Shown here: one piece after another, positions 49,435 through 57,720 of the stretch | Position numbering within the stretch: the stretch's first letter is position 1 | Layout: every line of letters begins with the position of its first letter | Program-made: the position numbers and the translations under genes | Origin: Paraconexibacter algicola | Lineage (GTDB): Bacteria; Actinomycetota; Thermoleophilia; Solirubrobacterales; Solirubrobacteraceae | Assembly (NCBI RefSeq): GCF_003044185.1 | Contig: NZ_PYYB01000001.1 | Coordinates: forward strand, 2,872,978-2,936,977 | Direction of reading: 5' to 3' | DNA: 64,000 bases | Notes under the pieces: model-generated | Seen by the model: only the letters and a program-made list of their open reading frames with translations | Database searches by the model: none | Told to the model about the DNA's origin: nothing

Positions 49435-49616
49435 GCCCGATTCCCGGCGACCCGTACGACCGCAAGCCGTTCGAGCTGAAGACGAAGGACGGCAAGACCA
49501 TCCGGCTGAAGGTCAACGACGCGATCGAGGGCCCGCCCGAGGTGCAGGGGGCGGTCCAGCGCAACGAGGACGGGCCGGTGGCGCCGGACGTCGCGCCGCC
49601 CGAGCCGACCGAGTAG
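49431..49616 (+). CDS. Small acidic hypothetical protein
   Basis: This 61-residue frame begins with an ATG that overlaps the upstream stop codon. It reads PYDRKPFELKTKDGKTIRLK and then an acidic Pro-rich tail (VAPDVAPPEPTE). No known motif, signal or membrane segment. The reading frame and coupling make it a likely real gene, and it is the last of the glycan operon. The convergent pst operon ends 8 bp away. Confidence 0.6.
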   Translation: MSPIPGDPYDRKPFELKTKDGKTIRLKVNDAIEGPPEVQGAVQRNEDGPVAPDVAPPEPTE

Positions 49617-49624
49617 GCGGCCCC

Positions 49625-51148
49625 TCAGCGGTCGCCGTCGGCGGCCGGGGCCGCCAGGACCTTCGGGCCGAAGCCCTGGACGGCCGGGTCAGCGGCGAGC
49701 CCGAGCCGGTCGAGGCCGAACAGGTCCTCGAGCGTGCGGAGCAGCGCGAGGTGGTCGTAGGGCTTGTCCTGCACCGTGCCCGCGGTCACGAACGGGGAGA
49801 GGACGACCGCGCCGGTGCGTCCGCCGCCCGGCACGCCGTCGGGGCGGCCGCTGCAGCACGGGCGGGCGTCGGCGAACGGCCCGGTCGCGGGCGCCTGGTC
49901 CCAGACGACGATCACGAGACCGTCCTTGCGGTGGGCCGCCGTGCCGGTGAGCTTCGGCACGAGCGTCGCGAGGAACGCGTCGGCGGCCGCCGGTCCCGAC
50001 GGGCGCCCGTCCGGGCAGGGGACCTCGATGCCGCTGTCGCAGACGTCGGGCACGACGAGCGAGAAGTCGGGGATCGCGTCGTCGCCGGCGGCGAGGTCGC
50101 GGTCGAGCTGGCCGAGGTCGACGACGCTGCCGCAGTCCGCCCCGGCCGTGACGGAGGCGAACCACAAGGCGGGGACGCGCGCGGTCGCGAACGCGTCCCC
50201 GGGGCGGGGCTGCAGGCCCGCCGGGTCGGGCCGGTCGAGCTCCGGTGCGCGGCACGAGTCCACGCCGGTGGCGCCGAGCGCGCCCGCGTAGACCTTCCAC
50301 GTGCGGCCCGCGCCGGTCAGCTGGTTCAGCAGCGACGGCGTCGCCTCCGGCAGCACGCACGTGCCCGCGGTCGGGGTCGTGCAGCCGGCGAGCTGCTCCG
50401 GGGTGGCGGCGAGGCCGCCGAGCAGCGCGACGCCGTTGCCGATCGCGCCGCGGGTGACCGCGTGGTAGCGCGGCAGGACGAGCCCCTCGGCGGCGAGCGT
50501 CCGCGCGACGTACGGCATCGGGGAGTCGGGGCCGAAGGTGCGCTCCGACCGCCCGTCGGCCATCCACACGACCGTGACCTTGCCGACCGTCGGGAGCGCC
50601 GGGCGCGCCGGGCCGGCGGTGGTCGGAACGTCCCCGGTGGCGGGGTCCTGGTCGGTGGCGGGGGCGTCCGTCGGCTCCTCGTCGGCGGCGGGCTCCTCGG
50701 CCGCCGGGGCCGGCGCGTCCGTCGCCGGAGCGCCGACCGCCGGGGCGGGGGCCGGGTCAACGGTGACCGCGGGCGCGTCCGTGGCGGGCTCCTCCGCGGC
50801 GGTGCCGGGGGCGGGGGTCGGCGCGGGGGCGGGTGCGAGCAGCGGCGCCGGGGCGGGCGCGGCGGCGAGCGGTCCGGCCGCCGGGCCGACCACGACGACC
50901 GGGTCGCCGGTGGCGGCCAGCGAGCTGTCCGGTCCCGGCCCGGAGGCCAGGCCGATCCCGATCCCGAGCGCGAGCACCGCGCCCGAGGCGCCCGCCGCCG
51001 CCCGGGTCGAGAGCGTCAGGCGCGCCGGACGGCCGGCGCCGTCGGGCGCGTCCGGGTCGGTCGTGGGCGCCCAGGGCCAGGCGCGGTCGGGGAAGCGCTG
51101 CTCCGCCCAGGCGCGCACGACATCCAGCGGCGGACGGTCGCGGTGCAT
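49625..51148 (-). CDS. Membrane-anchored phosphoesterase-superfamily protein
   Basis: This 507-residue protein has a cytoplasmic N-terminus (MHRDRPPLDVVRAWAEQRFPD), one membrane helix (AAAGASGAVLALGIGIGLA, about 48-66), a 120-residue Pro/Ala/Asp linker, and a C-terminal domain of the phosphoesterase (acid phosphatase/phospholipase C-like) superfamily. That domain includes VTVVWMADGRSERTFGPDSPMP, RYHAVTRGAIGNGVALLGG, LVIVVWDQAP and VVLSPFVTAGTVQDKPYDHLALLRTLEDLFGL. The last region is strongly diagnostic. It lacks the usual N-terminal metal-binding ENxS/T motif: here the equivalent reads WMADGRSER, so activity is uncertain. It is the last gene of the pst operon, 22 bp after the hydrolase gene. 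Confidence 0.8.
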   Translation of the reverse strand: MHRDRPPLDVVRAWAEQRFPDRAWPWAPTTDPDAPDGAGRPARLTLSTRAAAGASGAVLALGIGIGLASGPGPDSSLAATGDPVVVVGPAAGPLAAAPAPAPLLAPAPAPTPAPGTAAEEPATDAPAVTVDPAPAPAVGAPATDAPAPAAEEPAADEEPTDAPATDQDPATGDVPTTAGPARPALPTVGKVTVVWMADGRSERTFGPDSPMPYVARTLAAEGLVLPRYHAVTRGAIGNGVALLGGLAATPEQLAGCTTPTAGTCVLPEATPSLLNQLTGAGRTWKVYAGALGATGVDSCRAPELDRPDPAGLQPRPGDAFATARVPALWFASVTAGADCGSVVDLGQLDRDLAAGDDAIPDFSLVVPDVCDSGIEVPCPDGRPSGPAAADAFLATLVPKLTGTAAHRKDGLVIVVWDQAPATGPFADARPCCSGRPDGVPGGGRTGAVVLSPFVTAGTVQDKPYDHLALLRTLEDLFGLDRLGLAADPAVQGFGPKVLAAPAADGDR

Positions 51149-51170
51149 CGTGATCTGGCCGGCCCGGGCG

Positions 51171-53717
51171 TCAGCCGTCGTCGCCCGCGCGCACGGGGGC
51201 GACCGGGATCGACACGTCCGACGGCGCCGTGGCGACCGAGGGGTTGTCGAGCTGGCCGAGACGCTCGATGAGCGTGGTCCACTGGTTCGGCTTCAGCACC
51301 GCGTCGATCTGCTGCCCCAGCTGACCGGTGCCCGCCACCTGCGGACGGAAGCCCACGTGGATGTGGTCGGCGTGGTCGGGGAGCGCGAGCGTGTTGTCGG
51401 TGCCCTCGAACGCCATGAGGCTGATGATCTGGTGCGGCTTCATCGTGCCCTGCAGGGTCAGCAGCCGGCGGATCACGAGGTCCGTGACGGACCCTTCGCC
51501 CTGATGCCCGAGAACCGGGATGCCGTTGACCGTCGCGATGTCCATGGCGGTCCCCGTAGTGTGCTCGGAGACGTTGCCGGAGCTTGTGTAATACCCGTGA
51601 CCGCAGCGCAGCGAGGTGATGCCCAGCTCCAGGCCGGAGGCGGCGAGGAACTCGAGCGTCGCCAGCACGCGCCGGTCGACGACCCCGGCGCGGATGTCGT
51701 CGCGACCGCACGGGTAGATGTCCAGCCGCCGGTTGTCCAGGACGCGCCGCTGCAGCGCCTCCTTGCCGAGCAGCAGGATCTGGCCGATCGACGGGGTCTT
51801 GGCGTCCGGGCCGAACAGCGGGTTCTCGCCCTTGGCCCGGTAGACCGCGGTGGACTCCAGGAGCTTCCAGCCGTCGAGGATCGGCTTGGGGTCGATGCGC
51901 GGCGCGCCGCGACCGGCGGGCCGGATCTCGAACCGCAGGTGCGACGCGACCTTCGGCGTCGGACGGGCGAGCACGCCGAGGGTGGAGCCGGCGAGCACGC
52001 GCGAGCCCTCCTTGAGCGCGACGCGGACGAGCTTCGTGCCCTGCGCGACCTGCGGGCCGGTGGCACCGACGACGGCCGGGTCGACCTCGGTCGCGGGCGC
52101 GGCGTCGGCCGGGGACTGGGCCAGCTGGCGCGCGCCGCCGGCGCGGTACGCGGCGGGCCGCTGCGGGTTGGCGAACAGCCGCTCCTTGCCCGCGGCGGCC
52201 TCGGCGCGCACCGGGGCGGCGGGGGCGTCCGCGGTGGCGACGGGCACGTCGGCGGCGGTCGGCGGCAGCGCGGTGGTCGCGACCCCGGCGGCCCGGGCGG
52301 CCCGGAGGTTCTCGGCGAGCTCGGAGCGGGCCGGCGCGACCGGCACCGCCGGGGCGACCGACGCGCCGCGGGTGCGGAACGCGGGGACGGACGCCTTCGG
52401 CCGCGGGGCGGTGCTCGCCGGTGCGGCGGGCGCCGGGTCCAGCGGCAGCGGTCGTGCGCGCAGGCCGGTGCGGCGGGCGGCGTCCTGCTCGCCCTCGCGC
52501 GGCACCAGGTGCGTGGCGGCGACCCGGCCGAGATGCGCATAGGTGTACGTGTTGCCGTAGACGTCGCGCAGCTGCACGAACCGGCCCAGGCGGGCGGACC
52601 GGCCGATGCGGACGATCTCGCCGTCCTGCACCGCGACGGCGGGCGAGCCGGCCTTCGCGAACACGTCGATCCCGCGGCGGCCGGCGGTCGACTCGACGAG
52701 CCGCGCGGCGTTGCGGCCGCGGCGGACGCGCTGCGTCGCCTCGCGCTCGGACAGGTCGTCGGCGTAGGTGGCCTTCGCGGCGACCGGGAACAGCCCCTGG
52801 GTCAGGCCGGTCAGCGAGCCGACGAGGTCGGCGGGCAACCCGCCGATCAGCCGGGCGCGCATCAGGACGCTCTCGACGTACCAGTCGGCGTGGTTGTAGG
52901 CGAAGATCGCCTTGCGGATGTCCTCGTCGGCGCCGGCGGCCTTCAGGTACCGGGCGGCGGCGAAGATCGCGTCGACCGGGTTGTACGGGTCCTTCGCGCC
53001 GTCGCGGTTGGCGTCGACCCCGTAGGCCTTCCAGGTCGCGGGCATGAACTGCATCCAGCCCAGTGCGCCGGCCGTGGAGACGTTGAGGTTGCGGCCGTAG
53101 TCGGTCTCGATCTCGTTGATCGCCGCGAGGATCTCCCAGCGCACCCCGTACTCGATCCCGGCCGCCTGGTAGATCGGCAGCAGGAACGGCGGGATCCGGA
53201 ACTTCTCGATCAGGAAGTTCGGCACGCCCTCGGGCGCGACGCCCGGCAGCGCGAGCGTGAAGGTCGGGTTGTCCGTGGACGGGGAGCCGTCGGCGTTGCG
53301 GCCCTCGCCGGTGAGGCGCTGCTCCTCGGCGGCGCGGTCGGCGGCCTCGTCGGTCTCGTCCTGCGTGCGCTCGTCCTGCTCGGCGGCGTCCTGCGCCGCC
53401 TGCTCGGCCGCCTCGCGACGCTCGGCGGTCTCGCGGCGCGCACGGTCGCGCTCGCGGTCCTTCGCGGTGGGCGTCCCGACGACCGCGGGCCGCTCGTCCT
53501 CGCGCTCCGGGCGCGGGGTGGGCGTCGGGTCGGGCGCGCCGACGACCGCAGGGCCCTCGTCGGGCGTGGCGGTCGGCGAGGGCGCCGCGGACGGCGTCCC
53601 GGTCGGCCCGGTCGGGGCGTCCTGGGCGAGCGACGGCGCGACCCCGGCACCCAGCCCGGCGGCCCCGAGGAGACCGGCCGCGGCGAGGCCTGCGGTGATC
53701 CTGGACCGGTCGCTCAC
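51171..53717 (-). CDS. Three-domain secreted peptidoglycan hydrolase (SLT, LytM-like, M15-like)
   Basis: This 848-residue exported protein has a signal peptide (TAGLAAAGLLGAAGLGAGVAPSLAQ) and an acidic coiled linker. A lytic transglycosylase domain lies at about 185-340 (VRWEILAAINEIETDYGRN with the catalytic Glu, then GALGWMQFMPATWKAYG). An M23/LytM-like domain is split at about 349-400 (GIDVFAKAGSP, NTYTYAHLG) and 562-605 (SHLRFEIRPAG); its usual first His and the HxH pair are missing (HLRF), so it is probably inactive. An M15-like D,D-carboxypeptidase domain lies at about 670-790 (SEHTTGTAMDIAT, DHADHIHVGF), with all His/Asp metal ligands present. The GTG start overlaps the upstream stop (GTGA). 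Cutting peptidoglycan as part of a phosphate operon is unusual. Confidence 0.85.
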   Translation of the reverse strand: MSDRSRITAGLAAAGLLGAAGLGAGVAPSLAQDAPTGPTGTPSAAPSPTATPDEGPAVVGAPDPTPTPRPEREDERPAVVGTPTAKDRERDRARRETAERREAAEQAAQDAAEQDERTQDETDEAADRAAEEQRLTGEGRNADGSPSTDNPTFTLALPGVAPEGVPNFLIEKFRIPPFLLPIYQAAGIEYGVRWEILAAINEIETDYGRNLNVSTAGALGWMQFMPATWKAYGVDANRDGAKDPYNPVDAIFAAARYLKAAGADEDIRKAIFAYNHADWYVESVLMRARLIGGLPADLVGSLTGLTQGLFPVAAKATYADDLSEREATQRVRRGRNAARLVESTAGRRGIDVFAKAGSPAVAVQDGEIVRIGRSARLGRFVQLRDVYGNTYTYAHLGRVAATHLVPREGEQDAARRTGLRARPLPLDPAPAAPASTAPRPKASVPAFRTRGASVAPAVPVAPARSELAENLRAARAAGVATTALPPTAADVPVATADAPAAPVRAEAAAGKERLFANPQRPAAYRAGGARQLAQSPADAAPATEVDPAVVGATGPQVAQGTKLVRVALKEGSRVLAGSTLGVLARPTPKVASHLRFEIRPAGRGAPRIDPKPILDGWKLLESTAVYRAKGENPLFGPDAKTPSIGQILLLGKEALQRRVLDNRRLDIYPCGRDDIRAGVVDRRVLATLEFLAASGLELGITSLRCGHGYYTSSGNVSEHTTGTAMDIATVNGIPVLGHQGEGSVTDLVIRRLLTLQGTMKPHQIISLMAFEGTDNTLALPDHADHIHVGFRPQVAGTGQLGQQIDAVLKPNQWTTLIERLGQLDNPSVATAPSDVSIPVAPVRAGDDG

Positions 53718-54130
53718 GCCGACATGGTGACACCGGTGGGCAGAAGCTGCGCCCCACACTGCCAGCAGAAGGCCGCGCCGTGCGCGTAGAGCCCTCCGCA
53801 GCTGGGGCAGGCGCCCGCGGCGCCGGCGTCCTCGAGCCGCACGAGCCGCTCGGCCTCGGCGAGCTGCGCGTCGACCTCCTGCAGGCGCGCGGCGCGCTGC
53901 ACGAGCACGTCGAGACGGAAGTGGTCGCGGATCGCCATCTCGTAGGTGAGACCGCCGAGGTCCCACTGCAGCTCGGCGACCTCGCGGGCCAGCTCGTCGC
54001 GGCGGGCGACGAGCTCGGGCTGGGTCAGCGCGGCGGTGCCGCCCGGGGGCAGCGGGTCGGGCCCGGCCGGCGGGACGCCGCCGGTGATCCGGTCGCGGAC
54101 GGTGCGCATGGTGTCGGTCAGGGGGCTCAT
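53714..54130 (-). CDS. Small zinc-ribbon protein with coiled-coil
   Basis: This 138-residue protein has no signal peptide. A helical segment (RRDELAREVAELQWDLGGLTYEM, about 42-64) and another (AARLQEVDAQLAEAERLVRL) flank a central basic part. The C-terminus holds ACPSCGGLYAHGAAFCWQCGAQL, a CxxC-x10-13-CxxC zinc ribbon. It is coupled on both sides by 4-nt overlaps (ATGA and GTGA). The zinc ribbon recurs in the next gene upstream, so the two may interact. No named family known to me. Confidence 0.78.
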   Translation of the reverse strand: MSPLTDTMRTVRDRITGGVPPAGPDPLPPGGTAALTQPELVARRDELAREVAELQWDLGGLTYEMAIRDHFRLDVLVQRAARLQEVDAQLAEAERLVRLEDAGAAGACPSCGGLYAHGAAFCWQCGAQLLPTGVTMSA

Positions 54131-55116
54131 CCGAAGGTCTCCGCGTCGCTGCCGCCGCCGGCGGGCTTGCTGTCCTTGGCGGGGGGCGGCCCCTCGCTCT
54201 GGATCTTGTCCGGCAGCTTCTTGCTCTCCTTCTGGAACGTCTCGGGTGCGGCGTTCTCCTGCTGGCCCAGCGTGTCGTCGAGCGGCGCGGCCTCCGGGTC
54301 CGCGGCGGGCGCGTCCTCGGTGGTGTCCTGCTTGTCGTCGGCCGTTCCCCCGGCGGCCTGAGCCGCGGAGGCCGAGACCCGGACGACCGTCGCATCGGGG
54401 AACGATGCGGTGACGGCGTCGAGCGCGGCCTGCGCGTCCTTGCGCGCATCGTAGACGCCGCTGTAGACGAGATAGGCACCCGGGTCCAGCGACGGGTAGG
54501 CGTCGGTGTCCAGCGCCCCGACGGACGGGGCGCCCTTGGCGGTCGCGTCGGCCTTCGCGGCGGCGACCGCCGCCGGGGTCGTGCCGTCCTTGGGCAGCGT
54601 CTGCAGCCGGATCGTCCAGCCCTCGGTGCCCGCGGGCCAGTCGGCGGTGAACGTGGCGGGCGCCGCGGTCCCGGTGGGGGCGGCCGCGACGGCCGCGGCG
54701 GGCGCGGCGACGCCACCGACGGTGATCACGGTCGGCCGCTTGCCGTCGCCGTCGCCTGCGTTGCCGATCGCCACGCCGACCCCGAGGGCCAGGAGCATCG
54801 TCGCCGCCGCGGCGACGAGCGTCACCGGGCGGTCCGACGAGGCGAGGACCCCGCCGCGCCGCGCGGCGGGCGGCGGCACGGCGGCGGCGGCGAGCCGCAG
54901 CGTGCCGGGCGGGTCCGGGGGCACGGGCGGTGAGGCGTGCCCGCCGACCGCCGCGGCGGTGCCGGGCTCGTCGAGGAACCGCAGCGGCGCGTCGGCGCGA
55001 CGGGCCCCGCAGTTCAGGCAGTAGCGCTGGTCGGTCGCCAGCGGCGCCGAGCAGGACCGGCAGGTCTCGCCGGGACGGCCCAGGCGCGGCTGGTGCAGGA
55101 GGTGGGTGTCGGTCAC
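54127..55116 (-). CDS. Zinc-ribbon membrane protein with SPOR-like periplasmic domain
   Basis: This 329-residue protein has an N-terminal zinc ribbon (GETCRSCSAPLATDQRYCLNCGARRAD, about 15-41), a membrane helix (TLVAAAATMLLALGVGVAI, about 98-116) and an extracytoplasmic region. There, WTIRLQTLPKDGTTPAAVAAAKADATAKG and AYLVYSGVYDARKDAQAAL look like the beta-alpha-beta repeats of a SPOR peptidoglycan-binding domain (about 168-245). The C-terminus is acidic and Pro-rich. It could link a cytoplasmic zinc ribbon to the cell wall, and sits between the pst lipoprotein and the hydrolase. GTG start. Confidence 0.78.
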   Translation of the reverse strand: MTDTHLLHQPRLGRPGETCRSCSAPLATDQRYCLNCGARRADAPLRFLDEPGTAAAVGGHASPPVPPDPPGTLRLAAAAVPPPAARRGGVLASSDRPVTLVAAAATMLLALGVGVAIGNAGDGDGKRPTVITVGGVAAPAAAVAAAPTGTAAPATFTADWPAGTEGWTIRLQTLPKDGTTPAAVAAAKADATAKGAPSVGALDTDAYPSLDPGAYLVYSGVYDARKDAQAALDAVTASFPDATVVRVSASAAQAAGGTADDKQDTTEDAPAADPEAAPLDDTLGQQENAAPETFQKESKKLPDKIQSEGPPPAKDSKPAGGGSDAETFG

Positions 55117-55841
55117 GGGAGCACGGTGGGGAGGACGGAGGTCTCGAGCTCCGCGCCGGCGGGATCGCCGACGAAGAACACCTGGTAGGCGACGGTCGCC
55201 CGCGCGCGCAGGCGCGGCACCTGGCCGCGTCCGGCGGCGACGATCCGCCCGCCGCGGCGCGCGGCCACGGTCACGATGAGGTTGCGCTGCTCGACGGTGG
55301 ACTCGTTCGTCACGCGGCCGATCGCGGACGCGCCGCTGGAGGGGTCCTGCTCCAGGCCGCCGGGCGTCAGCCGCAGCCGCGGGATCTCGCCGCTGCGGGG
55401 GCGTGCCTCGCCGGCCTTCACGGTGGCGGCGGCGGCCTTGCCGTCGGTGAGCAGCTGGTCGTTGACCCACAGGACGGGCTCGCCCGCGGGCAGCACCGGC
55501 AGGCCGGTGAGGGACGGGTCGAGCCCGGGCGCGTCGTTGGCGCCGATCGCCCGCCCGGCCCGGTCGGTGACGGTCACGGCGAGCGGGACGCGGGCGAGCG
55601 CGCGGCTGCCGCGGGCGCGGATCTCGACGGCGACCGCGGTCCCGTTCTCGTCCTGCAGCACGGTCGGCTCGCCGAGCCGGACGTCCGGGTTGGACGCGCC
55701 GGTCACGGTGACGCCCTGCTGGTTCAGCAGCGTCGCCCTGGACTCCTTCTCGAGCCGGGCGGACACGCTCTGGGTGGACTCGCAGCCCGCCGCGAGGACG
55801 GCGAGCGCGAGCGCGCACGACCCCACGACGGTCCGTCTCAT
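55113..55841 (-). CDS. Lipoprotein of the pst operon
   Basis: This 242-residue protein has a lipobox (ALALAVLAAGCES, Cys at about residue 20), so it is probably anchored outside the cytoplasmic membrane. The rest is beta-rich: EPTVLQDENGTAVAVEIRARG, ARVPLAVTVTDRAGRAIGAND, VTNESTVEQRNLIVTVAARRGGRIVAAG. The last segment looks like an Ig-like or CARDB-type sandwich. It has no phosphate-binding PstS motif. It begins with an ATG overlapping the pstB stop and ends overlapping the next GTG. The function is unknown, but its place suggests a role at the PstSCAB complex or the cell wall. Confidence 0.8.
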   Translation of the reverse strand: MRRTVVGSCALALAVLAAGCESTQSVSARLEKESRATLLNQQGVTVTGASNPDVRLGEPTVLQDENGTAVAVEIRARGSRALARVPLAVTVTDRAGRAIGANDAPGLDPSLTGLPVLPAGEPVLWVNDQLLTDGKAAAATVKAGEARPRSGEIPRLRLTPGGLEQDPSSGASAIGRVTNESTVEQRNLIVTVAARRGGRIVAAGRGQVPRLRARATVAYQVFFVGDPAGAELETSVLPTVLP

Positions 55842-56749
55842 CCGAACTCCCCGCTGACGTAGTCCTGGGTGCGGCGGGCCCGCGGACGGTGGAAGACCTG
55901 GTCGGCGGTGCCGTACTCGACGAGCTCGCCGAGGTACATGAAGCCGACGTGGTCGGCGATCCGCTGCGCCTGCTGGAGGTTGTGGGTGACGATCACGACC
56001 GCGACCTCCTCGCGCAGCTGCACGATCAGGTCCTCGATCGTCGCGGTCGACTGCGGGTCGAGCGCCGAGCACGGCTCGTCGAGCAGCAGCACCTCGGGGC
56101 GCGCGGCGAGCGCACGGGCGATGCAGAGCCGCTGCTGCTGGCCGCCGGAGAGCCGCAGCGCCGGGTGGTCGAGGTCGTCCTGCACCTCGCGCAGCAGGCC
56201 CGCGCGGCGCAGCGCGTCCTCGACGGGCTCGCGCAGCTCCTTCTTCCCGGGCCGCTTGGAGCCCTGCTCGCGCAGGGCGTAGGCGACGTTGTCGAAGACG
56301 CTCATCGGGAACGGGTTGGGCTGCTGGAAGACCATGCTGACGCGGCGGCGCAGCCGCGTGACCTCGAGCAGGTCGACGTCCTCGCCGTCGAGGAGGATGC
56401 GCCCGGAGCGCGTGGCGGTCGCGGTCAGCTCGGTGAGCCGGTTCAGCGACCGCAGCAGCGTCGTCTTGCCGCAGCCCGACGGGCCGATCAGCGCGAGCAC
56501 CTCGCCCTGACGGACGGGGATCGTCACGTTGTTGACCGCGACCTTCTCGCCGTAGGCGATCGTCAGGCCGTCGACGCGCATGCGCTCGCGCCCGTAGGCG
56601 GGCGCGCTCGGCGTGCCGGTCGCGGTCGCCTCGCCCGGGAGGGCGGGGACGACGCCGCGGTCGGCGGGCGCCGCCGGCCCGCGCGGCACGACGTCCGCGT
56701 CGGGGGTCGTGCCGATGCGGCGGATGGGCGGGGGAATCAGCGGATCCAC
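55838..56749 (-). CDS. pstB: Phosphate ABC transporter ATP-binding protein
   Basis: This 303-residue ATPase powers phosphate import with PstA and PstC. GPSGCGKTTLLRSLNRL (about 89-105) is the PstB Walker A, LSGGQQQRLCIARALA (about 200) the signature, and LLLDEPCSALDPQSTATIE (about 220) the Walker B, with FQQPNPFPMSVFDNVAY as the PstB-specific Q loop. The ATPase itself starts at about residue 56 (ERMRVDGLTIAYG); the preceding Pro/Ala-rich stretch is an extension not usual in PstB. If translation really begins at GTG 56749, the extension is present; an internal start would remove it. Overlaps pstA by 13 bp. Confidence 0.95.
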   Translation of the reverse strand: MDPLIPPPIRRIGTTPDADVVPRGPAAPADRGVVPALPGEATATGTPSAPAYGRERMRVDGLTIAYGEKVAVNNVTIPVRQGEVLALIGPSGCGKTTLLRSLNRLTELTATATRSGRILLDGEDVDLLEVTRLRRRVSMVFQQPNPFPMSVFDNVAYALREQGSKRPGKKELREPVEDALRRAGLLREVQDDLDHPALRLSGGQQQRLCIARALAARPEVLLLDEPCSALDPQSTATIEDLIVQLREEVAVVIVTHNLQQAQRIADHVGFMYLGELVEYGTADQVFHRPRARRTQDYVSGEFG

Positions 56750-57720
56750 GATGGCGACTCCGCGCGGCCGCGCGTGATGCGCGTGACCGCGGCGTTCAGG
56801 AACAGGACGATGAGCAGCAGGACGAACGCGGCGGCGTAGGCCTTCTCCGGTGCGTTGCCGTCCCCCGCGGGGGAGTTCGTGTAGACGTAGCTCGTGAGCG
56901 TCGACCCGGTGCCCTGGAGGAACGAGATCACCGGCGTCTCGCCGGCGGGGTCGAACTCCAAGGACGCGCCGAGCAGCACGACGACGATGGCGGTGTCGCC
57001 GATGATCCGGCCCATGCCGAGCGTCGCGCCGGCCGCGATGCCCGGGCGCGCGGCGGGCAGCAGGACCCGGCGGATCGTCGCCGCGCGGGTCTTGCCGAGC
57101 GCGTAGGACGCCTCGCGCACGTGCGACGGGATCTGCTGCAGCGCCTCCCGGGTCGTGCCGACGACGAGCGGCAGCGCGATGAGGCTCATCATCAGCCCGG
57201 CGATGATGAAGCTGCGGCCGAACACGCCGCCGCCCTCGGAGGTGAAGCTCAGCGGCGCGAAGATCCCGTTGCTGAACACGGTCAGGCCGAACAGCGCGAG
57301 CACGATGCTCGGGGTTCCCGCGATGACCTCGACGCCCGACTCGACGGCGCGCGCGAGGCCCGCGGGGCGTCCGTACTCGCTGAGCCAGATGCCGACCGCG
57401 GCGCCGAGCGGCGCGGCGATCGAGATGCCGATCGTCGTCAGCAGCATCGTGCCGACGAGCGGGTCGAAGAAGCCACCGGACTTCGCCTGGTCGTTGTCCG
57501 CGACCGGCGACTCGACGAACAGCCGCGGCTCGAGGTATTGGGCGCCGCGCACGGCGAGGTAGACGAGGATCGTCGCGGTGATCAGCAGCAGGCCGATCCC
57601 GGCGACGTAGCAGGCGGCGAGGCCGAGCCGGTCGATCAGCGGCCAGGAGGCGCTGGACTCGACCGGGCGGGTGCGGCGCGCGGGCGGCCGCTGCGAGGGG
57701 GGCGGGGAGGCGACGGCCAT
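56737..57720 (-). CDS. pstA: Phosphate ABC transporter permease PstA
   Basis: This 327-residue permease has about six membrane helices, starting with GLAACYVAGIGLLLITATILVYLAV. The binding-protein-dependent transport motif is EASYALGKTRAATIRRVLLPAARPGIAAG (about 207-235), and VEVIAGTPSIVLALFGLTVF is typical of PstA. The ATG at 57720 overlaps the pstC stop codon. It forms the channel with PstC. Confidence 0.95.
   Translation of the reverse strand: MAVASPPPSQRPPARRTRPVESSASWPLIDRLGLAACYVAGIGLLLITATILVYLAVRGAQYLEPRLFVESPVADNDQAKSGGFFDPLVGTMLLTTIGISIAAPLGAAVGIWLSEYGRPAGLARAVESGVEVIAGTPSIVLALFGLTVFSNGIFAPLSFTSEGGGVFGRSFIIAGLMMSLIALPLVVGTTREALQQIPSHVREASYALGKTRAATIRRVLLPAARPGIAAGATLGMGRIIGDTAIVVVLLGASLEFDPAGETPVISFLQGTGSTLTSYVYTNSPAGDGNAPEKAYAAAFVLLLIVLFLNAAVTRITRGRAESPSWIR

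Noticed and set aside
49625-51148. Confident call of an active phospholipase C
   Set aside because: The C-terminal pattern is typical of the superfamily, but the first metal-binding motif is not clear.
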